From: an uncultured Clostridia bacterium
GTDB lineage: Bacteria; Bacillota; Clostridia; Christensenellales; Aristaeellaceae
Reading direction: 5' to 3'
Length of the DNA stretch: 23,829 nt
Assembly: GCA_937886445.1 (NCBI GenBank)
Contig: CALGBY010000102.1
Span: 1-23,829, forward strand
Within the stretch, counting starts at the first letter, position 1. Every line of letters begins with the position of its first letter. A model generated the notes under the pieces. The model had not been told where the DNA came from. It made no database searches and saw nothing but the letters and a program-made list of their open reading frames with translations. Shown piece by piece: positions 13,531-21,391 of this stretch. The translations under genes were made by a program, and so were the position numbers.

Positions 13531-16128
13531 ATGGCGAAAACGGAGAACGCGGCCGGTCTGCCGCCTCGTGTAAAGCGGATTTTGTGGATGATGTTGGTCG
13601 CCGCGATGATCCTCGTGGTCGTACTGATCGTCAGATATGTGTTCCGCTACATGAAGTACGATGCCTATAAAGAGATCATCCAGCCGCCCGTATCCTACGA
13701 TGAAGGGAGCGCTTTCACACCGCTCAAGGATGAGCTGAAGGCTGTTAAGGGCTTTGTTCCCGCAGCGGAAAACGAGAAGATGATCCTATATTTCAATCAG
13801 AAAACGGCGGAGGTTGCTCTGTATGACAAGGAAAGCGGCATCACCGTCTACTCCAATCCGCAAGACGCGGACAAGGACCCCGTGGCGCGCGCTGGCAATC
13901 TGGAGAATTTGAAAAGCCAGTTCATCCTCTCTTATCTGGACGGCAATGCCAAGGAGGGAACAGCGTGGAATTCCTACGCCAAGTCCGTCGAGAGCGGTCA
14001 GATGTCCTGTGAGAAAATCGAAAACGGCGTGCGCGTCATCTACAATCTGTCCAATGAAAAGCTGCTTCTGGTGCCAGACGTGCTTACGCAGGAATGGTAC
14101 GAGATGTTCATTAACGCCGGCAAAAAGCAGGCGAAAAAATCCTACGTTCTGAACGACGAAATGGGCCTGTACGAACTCAAGACGCAGGGTGTCACAGCCC
14201 GCAATCGTCAGCAGATTGACGCGGACGCTCGTGAGGCGGGCTTCACCATGGCTGATTACGAGCAGATGCAGGCCTTGCTCCCGCCCGCCGAGGACGCGGA
14301 GGGGCAGACGGAGACTCTTTCCTTTACCGTGACGCTGGACTGGATCCTGACGCCTGACGGAATCGAGGTTACCATTCCTTATGAGGGGTTGGGCGAGTTC
14401 GGAAACGGTAAGATCCGCGCCATTCAGCTCCTGCCCATGTTCGGCGCGGCGGGCGCGGATGAGACGGGCGAAATAGTGATTCCGGAGGGCAGCGGCGCGC
14501 TGATCCGTTTCAATAACGGAAAGTCCGCTTCCGCGCAGTACAACAAGAACATCTACGATCTGGACCCCGTGGACAGCGATCTGACTGCGCTCCAGAACCA
14601 GCAGACCGTGCGCCTGCCCATCATTGGCATCTGCCGGGAAAATTACTCACTGCTCGCCACCTGTGAGCGGGGCGCGTCGCTCGCGGCTATCGTCGCCGAT
14701 GTCGCGGGGCGCAACAACAGTTACAATTACGCTTACTTCACTTTCTCTCTGCGCCGCACCGATACCCTGACCATCTCTGGTGAAAGCGTGATCGTGGCGG
14801 AAGAAGACCTGTATCCCGTGGATCTCAGGGTGCACTATGAGATTATCCCAAAGGATGCGGGCGGCTACGTAGACATTGCCCGCACCTACCGCGAAAGCCT
14901 GATCGAATCGGGTGCGCTCGAGCGCGAGACGAACGCTGCGGGGGACATCCCCTTCTACTGTGACGTCATCGGTGGCGTCAAGGAAACGGCGCACATCGCT
15001 GGTATTCAGTATCTGCGTCTGCTGCCCATGACCACCTTCGCCGAAGCGGGGGAGATGATGGATGAGCTCGGGAAGATGGGCATCACGAACCGAAGAATGA
15101 ATTTGCAGGGCTGGATGAACGGCGGATACTACCATGATCCGGTCCGAAAAACCAAGGTGATCGGCAAGCTGGGCGGCGAAAAAGGACTCGCCTTACTGAT
15201 CGAGAAAGAAAATCTTTCGGGCGGCAAAGTCTACCCCGACGCCGCCATACAGCAGGTATCCGACATCGCCAAAGGGTTTACGGCCGGCGGCGAGGCATCC
15301 CGCTACTACGCGCAGGGTTACGTGGTCAATCTTGCCCGCGTGAGCCCGGTGTCCCTGCGCCGCACGGACACAATGGGCTACAAGGAACTGGGCTATAAAC
15401 TGCTGTCTCCCAAGTTCCTGCCGCGCTATGCGAAGGCGCTTTCGGAAGAAGCGGAGGAGCTGCAACTTACAGCCCTGTCATTGCGTGACCTCGGGAACGA
15501 TCTGCACGCGGACAAGCGCCGCACCGAGGTCATCAACCGCGAGTACGCGCTGGATCTGGTGAAGGATGCCTTTCAAACCCTTTCCGCGAACGGGCGGGAC
15601 ATTCTCGTTACGGGCGGCAATGACTACTGCTTCCCCTATGTATCGGATGTCATCGGAGCGCCGCTCAGCGCCACGTCCTATCCTATCCTCGATGAGCAGA
15701 TTCCACTGTGGGAAATGATTGTGCACGGCTCCGTTTCCTACGCCGGAAATCCCATCAACATGACCCAGAGCGAAGACAGGCGCGTGGACCTGCTGCGATT
15801 CATCGACTACGGCGCGTCCGTGCGCTACACCTTCACGTGGCGGGATGCCGCGGAAATGAAGTACACCGGACTCAACAGCAGCTACGCCACTACCTTCTCT
15901 TCGTGGAAGGAGCAGGCAGCGGAGGATTATGCCTTTGTGAACGGCGCACTTAAATACGTTTCCGGCGCGGCTATGATAAATCACGCGCGGCTTTCGGACA
16001 CTTTGACGCGCAGCGATTACTCGAACGGAATCAGCATTTATGTAAACACGGGCGATGCGTTCGCTTCGGCGGACGGATACACGGTAGCGCCCTATTCCTA
16101 TCTGGTCACGGGAGGTGAGGCGCAGTGA
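13531..16128 (+). CDS. DUF5696-like membrane-anchored protein, possible glycoside hydrolase
   Basis: This 865-aa protein has one N-terminal membrane helix (about residues 16-37, WMMLVAAMILVVVLIVRYVF) and a large outside part. Residues ~60-480 are strand-rich (ILYFNQKTAEVALYD, VTIPYEGLGEF, PEGSGALIRFNN) and could form a large beta-sandwich. Residues ~485-800 look like an alpha/beta barrel: DIARTYRESL near 485, NLQGWMNGGYYHDP (525-537), SLRDLGNDLHAD (650-661), VTGGNDYCFPYVSDV (693-707), then SYPILDEQIPLWEMIVHG. This layout resembles glycosidases with a sandwich before the barrel, but I cannot name a family or catalytic pair; acidic residues such as D536, D653, D657 and D698 are only candidates. 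ATG 13531 has AAGGAGGG upstream. The gene ends in a 4-base overlap with the next permease. Confidence 0.8.
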   Translation: MAKTENAAGLPPRVKRILWMMLVAAMILVVVLIVRYVFRYMKYDAYKEIIQPPVSYDEGSAFTPLKDELKAVKGFVPAAENEKMILYFNQKTAEVALYDKESGITVYSNPQDADKDPVARAGNLENLKSQFILSYLDGNAKEGTAWNSYAKSVESGQMSCEKIENGVRVIYNLSNEKLLLVPDVLTQEWYEMFINAGKKQAKKSYVLNDEMGLYELKTQGVTARNRQQIDADAREAGFTMADYEQMQALLPPAEDAEGQTETLSFTVTLDWILTPDGIEVTIPYEGLGEFGNGKIRAIQLLPMFGAAGADETGEIVIPEGSGALIRFNNGKSASAQYNKNIYDLDPVDSDLTALQNQQTVRLPIIGICRENYSLLATCERGASLAAIVADVAGRNNSYNYAYFTFSLRRTDTLTISGESVIVAEEDLYPVDLRVHYEIIPKDAGGYVDIARTYRESLIESGALERETNAAGDIPFYCDVIGGVKETAHIAGIQYLRLLPMTTFAEAGEMMDELGKMGITNRRMNLQGWMNGGYYHDPVRKTKVIGKLGGEKGLALLIEKENLSGGKVYPDAAIQQVSDIAKGFTAGGEASRYYAQGYVVNLARVSPVSLRRTDTMGYKELGYKLLSPKFLPRYAKALSEEAEELQLTALSLRDLGNDLHADKRRTEVINREYALDLVKDAFQTLSANGRDILVTGGNDYCFPYVSDVIGAPLSATSYPILDEQIPLWEMIVHGSVSYAGNPINMTQSEDRRVDLLRFIDYGASVRYTFTWRDAAEMKYTGLNSSYATTFSSWKEQAAEDYAFVNGALKYVSGAAMINHARLSDTLTRSDYSNGISIYVNTGDAFASADGYTVAPYSYLVTGGEAQ

Positions 16129-17045
16129 ACGCACAGAAGAAAAGACGCTTCCGCATCACCTTTGAGCAGAGAAACGCTCTGCGCGGCTACGGGTTCATCC
16201 TGCCTTGGCTCATCGGCTTTCTGGTGTTCTATGTGGGCTGCCTTGTACAACTAGGCCGTTTCAGTGTGATGGACATCAAAATCGACGCAGTCACCGGCAC
16301 ACGCATTGATACCTTTGTGGCGTTTGAAAACTACATTACCGCCTTCACGGCTCATGCGAGCTTCAAGCAGACGCTTACCTCGTCCCTCGTCGACATGGTC
16401 ATCGATCTGCCGCTCATCATCTTCTTCTCGCTGTTCGTGGCGCTGCTTCTGAACCGCAGGTTCAAGGGCAGAGCGCTTGTGCGCGCCATCTTCTTCCTGC
16501 CCATTATACTGGGCGCGGACGCGGTAGGCGCTGCCATCACGAGGGCGACGGAACTGATCAATAACGGCGTTTCTGCCGAGGCGGCGGAAATGGCGGGCGG
16601 GGGAACGGTTTCGGTGAGCTATTACATCGCCCTGTTCGGCGACCTCGCTCTTCCACCCAAGGTGCTCGATTATCTGGTCGGTGCGGTCAACCGCATCGCC
16701 TCCATCATTCAAGGCTCGGGCGTGCAAATTATTCTGTTCATCGCCGCACTGCAGTCCATTCCCGGCTCCCTTTACGAGGTGGCCAAAATCGAGGGCGCGA
16801 CCGGCTATGAGACGCTGTGGAAGGTGACGGTACCGATGGTGATGCCGCACATCATCACCAACACGATCTACACGCTCGTGGACCGCTTCACGGTGAGTGA
16901 TGTCGTTACGCTCGCCGCAGACACCTACCAGAAGTATAACTACGGGCTTTCATCCGTGTTCTCTCTGGTATCCACGCTTGCCACGATTCTGATTCTCGGC
17001 ATCATCGTATACCTGCTCAACAAGCGGGCGTTCTACTACAATTAA
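16125..17045 (+). CDS. CUT1-type sugar ABC permease, second importer
   Basis: This inner-membrane permease subunit (306 aa) has about six membrane segments, the first near residues 19-40 (GFILPWLIGFLVFYVGCLV). The EAA loop is LYEVAKIEGATGYETLWK followed by VTVPMVMPH. A loop of about 40 residues (near 140-180, rich in Ala/Glu) lies between membrane segments and is longer than in many relatives. The gene starts at GTG 16125, sharing a GTGA overlap with the DUF5696-like gene, and has GGAGGTGAGG upstream. The next permease begins 13 bases after its stop. The most likely receptor is the binding protein at 19869. The importer is distinct from the pair at 9533-11396, so two uptake systems share the operon. 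Confidence 0.92.
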   Translation: MNAQKKRRFRITFEQRNALRGYGFILPWLIGFLVFYVGCLVQLGRFSVMDIKIDAVTGTRIDTFVAFENYITAFTAHASFKQTLTSSLVDMVIDLPLIIFFSLFVALLLNRRFKGRALVRAIFFLPIILGADAVGAAITRATELINNGVSAEAAEMAGGGTVSVSYYIALFGDLALPPKVLDYLVGAVNRIASIIQGSGVQIILFIAALQSIPGSLYEVAKIEGATGYETLWKVTVPMVMPHIITNTIYTLVDRFTVSDVVTLAADTYQKYNYGLSSVFSLVSTLATILILGIIVYLLNKRAFYYN

Positions 17046-17058
17046 GGGGGAAGAGAGC

Positions 17059-17997
17059 ATGGAAAAGACAAACGTGAATCTGTCCCTCGACCGCAAAAGC
17101 CGCGCGGTGAACAACACGAAGAATACCCTCATGGGTATCTTCCGCTTCATCATCATTGTCGGCATCAGCTACGTGATTCTGGCGCCTGTCATCGGAATTA
17201 TCAGCAGATCGTTTTTCTCCCGTCAGGATTCCATCAATCCCATGGTGTTCACCATCCCGATCAATCCCACATTTGATCGCTACGTGATGGCAGTCAAGTA
17301 CCTGGATTATTTCCCGGTACTGGGAAGAACGCTCCTGTACGTGGGCGGTATCACGCTCATTCAGCTGCTCGTCTGCTCCATGGTGGGCTACGGCTTCGCG
17401 CGCTACAATTTCCCCTTCAAGAAGCTGCTGTTTGGCTTCATCGTGGTGATGATCGTGGTGCCGCTCAACACCATCCAGTTCCCGCTGTATATGACCTTCC
17501 GCTATTTCGGCGTAGGGGAGAAGACGCTGAACCTGCTTAAGACCCCGTGGCCCACGGTCATTCTATCCGTGTTCGGCTGCGGACTCAGGTCGGGCCTGTA
17601 CATCTACATCTTCAACCAGTTCTTCCGCGGTCTTCCCAAGGAGATTGAGGAAGCAGCACTGGTGGACGGCGCGGGCTCCTGGTACACCTACTTCCGCATC
17701 ATGCTGCCCAACGCTGCGCCCGCCATGATTACCGTGGCAGTGTTCTCCATCGTGTGGCAGTACAACGATTCCTTCTTCGCCAACACCTTCAATATCTCGG
17801 ATTCCATCATCCTGACCCGCAAGCTGGATTCCCTCATCAACATGATCGCCAACGCGGAGAAGATCCTCACCATCTCCGAGCAGCAATTGTACTTTGATGC
17901 GGGTGTGGTACTCACGCTCCTGCCCGTAGTCGTTATCTATCTGGTGCTGCAGCGCCGCTTTATCGAGGGCGTGGAACGCTCCGGTATCGTGGGCTGA
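17059..17997 (+). CDS. CUT1-type sugar ABC permease, partner subunit
   Basis: This second permease subunit (312 aa) pairs with the one directly upstream. The first membrane segment is near residues 28-52 (FRFIIIVGISYVILAPVIG). The EAA loop reads EEAALVDGAGSWYTYFR followed by IMLPNAAPAM. The short C-terminus (QRRFIEGVERSGIVG) matches the usual ending of MalG-like sugar permeases, where the family often reads FVEGIERSGIVG or similar. It has AGGGGGAAG upstream of ATG 17059. The 58-base gap to the next gene holds only a small hairpin and a strong ribosome binding site, so transcription probably continues into the repeat protein and the binding protein. Confidence 0.93.
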   Translation: MEKTNVNLSLDRKSRAVNNTKNTLMGIFRFIIIVGISYVILAPVIGIISRSFFSRQDSINPMVFTIPINPTFDRYVMAVKYLDYFPVLGRTLLYVGGITLIQLLVCSMVGYGFARYNFPFKKLLFGFIVVMIVVPLNTIQFPLYMTFRYFGVGEKTLNLLKTPWPTVILSVFGCGLRSGLYIYIFNQFFRGLPKEIEEAALVDGAGSWYTYFRIMLPNAAPAMITVAVFSIVWQYNDSFFANTFNISDSIILTRKLDSLINMIANAEKILTISEQQLYFDAGVVLTLLPVVVIYLVLQRRFIEGVERSGIVG

Positions 17998-18055
17998 CAC
18001 CCTTTAACTTCGTTACCATGCCCGGAATGGGCAAAGTATAAAAGGAGGTATCCCA

Positions 18056-19789
18056 ATGAGAAAATTCCTTTCCTGGCTGGTGATTGCCGCTCTGGCAGTC
18101 ACTATGTGCGCGTTTGCCGCAGCGGAAACGGAAGCAGCCGGCAAGATCGACTTTGCCGACGGCACTTTCGCTTTCCTGGGCCTTTCCATGGCCAAGGGCA
18201 ACGCGGACGCATCCACCGAGCTTTCCGTCGTTGATTATCAGGGCGGCAAAGCGCTGAAGGTCCTGTCCAAGGGCAAGGTCCCCTATGTTGCCTTCAACAT
18301 CGAGGGTCTGCTGGGCGACAAGCTGTCTGATGTGCGCGCCATCAGCGTCACCTTCGGTATCGACGAGAAGGGCCCCAACGGCAAGTTCTTTGCCGCTTCC
18401 GGCGCCGTCTACACCTACACCGGCGAAGAGAACGCGGAAACCAAGCATGAGTGGAGCGTTTATCTGGCCAAGAAGAACCCCCGCACCATCGTGACCGCCC
18501 TGAAGGACGGCGAGGTGTTCGTGCCCGGCATGGGCAACACCCTCGTGATCTCCAAGGAGACCGATAACTGCCAGACCGCCACCGGCACGCCCCTTGCGCT
18601 GTATCTGACGGACATCGCGTTCCTTGACGCCGAAGGCAACGCTCTCCCCGTGGACCTCACCGCGGAGTATGTGAGCGCCGACACCGGCCGCGACACCTCC
18701 AACCTGTTTGCTCTCAGCAACACCGTCGATTTCGCGGGCTTCACCACCACCGGCGGCGGTTGGGGACAGAGCGGCTTTGACTGGGATGCTGCCGCCCTTG
18801 AGGCGCTGGTACCCGGCACCGCCATCGAGATCGAGTACGAGTCCGAGGACGGCTCCATGTGGGTCGTGTTCCCCGACGCCGCGGCCGGCTGGAGCCGCAT
18901 CGCGCAGGATGCCGCATACATCAACGGCAGCAAGAACATTGCGCAGATCACCTACGAGCAGATCGCCGAGAAACTGGGCGAAGACAAGACTGCCTGGGGC
19001 GGACGCCTCCAGTGCGAAGCCAAGTCCAACTGGACCGTCTTCTCCGTGAAGGTCGGTACCTGCGCTCATAACCTCACCCTCGCGAATGCCGTCGAGTTCC
19101 CCGGCTTTGAGGCCTCCGCGGGCGGCTGGAGCCAGAGCGGCTTCAACTGGGACGAGGCAGCCCTTGCGGCACTGGTTCCCGGCACCGCCATCGAAGTGAA
19201 CTTTGAGTCCGAAGACGGCTCCATGTGGGTCGTGTTCCCCGACGCGGCAGCCGGCTGGAGCCGCATCGCACAGGGCGAAGCTGCCATTCAGGGCGGTAAG
19301 GCCTACATCACCTACGAGCAGATCGCCGAAAAACTGGGCGAGGACAAGAGCGCCTGGGGCGGACGCCTCCAGTGCGAAGCCAAGTCCAACTGGACCGTCT
19401 ACGGCGTCACCATCGGCAAGCTCATTGAGCTTCCCGCCGTCAACAACATCGTGGAGTTCGCGGGCTTCGAGGCCTCCGCGGGCGGCTGGAGCCAGAGCGG
19501 CTTTGACTGGAACACCGCGGTGCTGGATGCGCTCAATCCCGGTAGTGCCCTCATCATTACCTTTGAATCTGAAGACAACTCCATGTGGGCCGTGTTCCCC
19601 GATGCAGCGGCCGGCTGGAGCCGTATCGCGCAGGATGAAGCCATCATCAGCGGCGGCAAAGCCTACATCACCTACGAGCAGATCGCCGCGAAGGTCGGCG
19701 AAGACAAGGCCGCTTGGGGCGGACGCCTCCAGTGTGAAGCCAAATCCGCTTGGACCGTGTACGGCGTAGCCGTCGGCCAGGTGAAGTAA
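18056..19789 (+). CDS. Secreted protein with three tandem carbohydrate-binding-like repeats
   Basis: This 577-aa exported protein has a signal peptide (residues 1 to ~23, ending FAAA) and an N-terminal strand-rich domain (about 25-215) that resembles a CBM. Three repeats follow, at residues 222-343, 344-463 and 464-577. Each contains G-G-W-x-Q-S-G-F-x-W near the start, ESED-x-SMW-x-VFPDAAAGWSRI in the middle, and AWGGRLQCEAKS-x-WTV at the end. The many fixed tryptophans suggest aromatic sugar-binding surfaces. The fold may be related to beta-sandwich CBMs of rumen bacteria (CBM65 or CBM79/80 type), but I cannot assign a family. There is no enzyme domain, anchor or lipobox. It lies between the permease pair and its likely binding protein, with AAAGGAGG before the ATG, so it may capture mannan and deliver it to the importer. 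Confidence 0.8.
   Translation: MRKFLSWLVIAALAVTMCAFAAAETEAAGKIDFADGTFAFLGLSMAKGNADASTELSVVDYQGGKALKVLSKGKVPYVAFNIEGLLGDKLSDVRAISVTFGIDEKGPNGKFFAASGAVYTYTGEENAETKHEWSVYLAKKNPRTIVTALKDGEVFVPGMGNTLVISKETDNCQTATGTPLALYLTDIAFLDAEGNALPVDLTAEYVSADTGRDTSNLFALSNTVDFAGFTTTGGGWGQSGFDWDAAALEALVPGTAIEIEYESEDGSMWVVFPDAAAGWSRIAQDAAYINGSKNIAQITYEQIAEKLGEDKTAWGGRLQCEAKSNWTVFSVKVGTCAHNLTLANAVEFPGFEASAGGWSQSGFNWDEAALAALVPGTAIEVNFESEDGSMWVVFPDAAAGWSRIAQGEAAIQGGKAYITYEQIAEKLGEDKSAWGGRLQCEAKSNWTVYGVTIGKLIELPAVNNIVEFAGFEASAGGWSQSGFDWNTAVLDALNPGSALIITFESEDNSMWAVFPDAAAGWSRIAQDEAIISGGKAYITYEQIAAKVGEDKAAWGGRLQCEAKSAWTVYGVAVGQVK
18719..19786 (+). repeat. Three in-gene tandem repeats of 366, 360 and ~342 bases
   Basis: Units run 18719-19084, 19085-19444 and 19445-19786. 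Units two and three are exactly 360 bases apart, so shared blocks fall in the same register. Unit one has two extra codons (K-N-I-A region near 18930-18950). Long stretches are nearly identical at DNA level, for example the segment encoding GGRLQCEAKS at about 18999, 19359 and 19719. This suggests recent duplication or gene conversion, and the array could change in copy number. Confidence 0.9.
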
Positions 19790-19868
19790 TAAAGGGCCTT
19801 TCTATATGACAGCAGCGCCGCCCCGCGCGACGCACAAGGAACAATTCGATTCTAAGGAGGATCATTCA

Positions 19869-21242
19869 ATGAAACGTTTTGCTGCATTGTTGCTGGCTCT
19901 CATCATGGTGCTTTCCATGGCTGCCGGCGTAGCCGCGGCTGAAGAATCCCGCCATCTGACCTATGCTCTGTGGTGGGACCTGTACTACGATTTCGACGAT
20001 GAGGGATGGGAAGCCAGTCCCTCCGCCACCGGCAAGGACTCCGAGATCATGCGCTTTGATAACGTGAAGAACATCGAGAACACCTACGGAGTTACCTACG
20101 AGTTTGTCAATGCCACATGGGAAGGCATTAAGGACTCCATCAATAACTCCATTCTGGCCGGTGAGCCCGACTTTGACATGTACATGGTCGACCTTATGGC
20201 CTTCGGCGTACCCGCCGTTATGAATGGTCTGGCCACCGATCTGCGCAACGTGCTGGATGCAGATGATCCCTTCCTCTCTCACGAGGACCCCATCCTGGAC
20301 TACATTGAGCTGCCCAACGGCGCCGTGTCCCTGATTTTCCCCAAGGGTGCCGAGGACGCCGTGTCTTCCACCAACCCTCTGGCTTTCAACTTGCAGATGA
20401 TCGAGGAAGCCAATCTGGAAGACCCCCGCGATCTGTACGAGCGCGGCGAGTGGACTTGGGACAAGTTCCTTGAGTACTGCCGCGTGCTGACCCGTGACAA
20501 CGACGGTGACGGAGTCATCGACGTGTACGGCTACGGCGCATGGATCGGCGACGCTCTGCCCGCCTGGTATATGTCCAACGGCACCTTCATGGCCGCTACT
20601 CCCGAAGAGAACCTCACTTCTCCCGAGATTGGCGAGACGCTCTCTTTCCTGCAGAATCTGTACTTGACCGAACAGGTCGCATATCCTATCCCCGAAGAGA
20701 ACGGCTGGGATGTCTGCCGCTACCTGTACAGAGACAAGAAGGTTGCCTTCACCACTACCGCCGTATGGATCATGGCCAACTACGACGACTATAACTGGGA
20801 CGGACTGGCTGAGACCACTCTGGACTTCGACATGGTGTTCGTACCCTATCCCATTGGCCCCAGCGGTAACCAGGATACCAACAACACCAAGATCGCCAGC
20901 GGCAACTACTGGATGTTGCCCGCGGGCGTTCAGGATCCCAAGCTGGTGTTCGACGTGTTCCGCGCCTATCAGAACTGGTATCAGGACGATATCGAGCTGA
21001 GAGACGATCCCGAGGAACTCGAATGGTGGTACACTGCGACCTCTGACAAGCTCGACATCCAGAATTGGAACTTTTCCATTCTGGAGCTGCTGGGCTCCAA
21101 GGTCATGGTCGACTTCTACCACGTATTCTCTGATGATCTGCCCATGCTCAACTTCCTGAATGGCGAATACACCCCCGCCCAGTTCCAGGAGACCTACCGT
21201 CAGACCGTGCAGGACGCGCTGGATCAGATTTTCGGCGGATGA
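19869..21242 (+). CDS. Extracellular sugar-binding protein of ABC importer (family 1)
   Basis: This exported solute-binding protein (457 aa) has a signal peptide (residues 1 to ~24, ending VAAA) and no lipobox cysteine. The mature part follows the family 1 pattern: LTYALWWDLYYDF at the start, PDFDMYMVDLMAFG (about 99-112), ATDLRNVLDADDP, LYERGEWTWDKFLEYC (the usual hinge-region block), a calcium-loop-like DNDGDGVIDVYGYG (about 209-222), and SGNYWMLPAGVQDPK near 340. Its high content of Trp/Tyr fits stacking against oligosaccharides. I chose ATG 19869 because TAAGGAGG lies 8 bases upstream and the signal peptide follows; the in-frame ATG at 19806 adds 21 residues without signal character. It is probably the receptor for the permeases at 16125-17997, although the repeat protein lies between. 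Its stop is followed by a terminator-like hairpin. Confidence 0.92.
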   Translation: MKRFAALLLALIMVLSMAAGVAAAEESRHLTYALWWDLYYDFDDEGWEASPSATGKDSEIMRFDNVKNIENTYGVTYEFVNATWEGIKDSINNSILAGEPDFDMYMVDLMAFGVPAVMNGLATDLRNVLDADDPFLSHEDPILDYIELPNGAVSLIFPKGAEDAVSSTNPLAFNLQMIEEANLEDPRDLYERGEWTWDKFLEYCRVLTRDNDGDGVIDVYGYGAWIGDALPAWYMSNGTFMAATPEENLTSPEIGETLSFLQNLYLTEQVAYPIPEENGWDVCRYLYRDKKVAFTTTAVWIMANYDDYNWDGLAETTLDFDMVFVPYPIGPSGNQDTNNTKIASGNYWMLPAGVQDPKLVFDVFRAYQNWYQDDIELRDDPEELEWWYTATSDKLDIQNWNFSILELLGSKVMVDFYHVFSDDLPMLNFLNGEYTPAQFQETYRQTVQDALDQIFGG

Positions 21243-21278
21243 GCATGATTATGCGCGGTAAGCGTGCTATCATAGACA

Positions 21279-21295
21279 CGTTCACCGCGTGAACG
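21279..21295. promoter_or_regulatory. Perfect 7-bp inverted repeat
   Basis: CGTTCAC and GTGAACG flank a 3-base CGC spacer. It has no U-rich tail, so it is not a terminator on its own. It could be an RNA hairpin that protects the message end or a protein binding site. There is no further evidence for either. Confidence 0.35.
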
Positions 21296-21305
21296 GCACA
21301 AGCAG

Positions 21306-21361
21306 GGGCTGTCCCAAACGCCGGTTCCGGCGCGCGGGACAGCCCGTTTATTCCTATTTTT
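21306..21361 (+). terminator. Terminator-like hairpin after solute-binding gene
   Basis: GGGCTGTCCC (21306-21315) pairs perfectly with GGGACAGCCC (21336-21345). The 20-base loop itself has a GCCGG/CCGGC inner pairing. The downstream GTTTATTCCTATTTTT is U-rich but broken, so some readthrough into the epimerase gene is likely. Confidence 0.72.
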
Positions 21362-21391
21362 CGCCGGACGCGGTGCCGGGAGGTATTATTT

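Noticed and set aside
18019..18033. Small hairpin TGCCC/GGGCA before the repeat-protein gene
   Set aside because: Only 5 bp, no T run, and directly before a ribosome site. Not enough for a terminator or riboswitch.
19790..19868. Possible terminator or promoter between the repeat protein and the binding protein
   Set aside because: AAAGGGCCTTT has no usable loop, and no -35/-10 pair is seen. It is taken as an intra-operon gap.
21246..21274. Possible promoter for the epimerase gene with TATCAT near 21269
   Set aside because: No -35 like sequence at the right distance, and it lies before the terminator-like hairpin.
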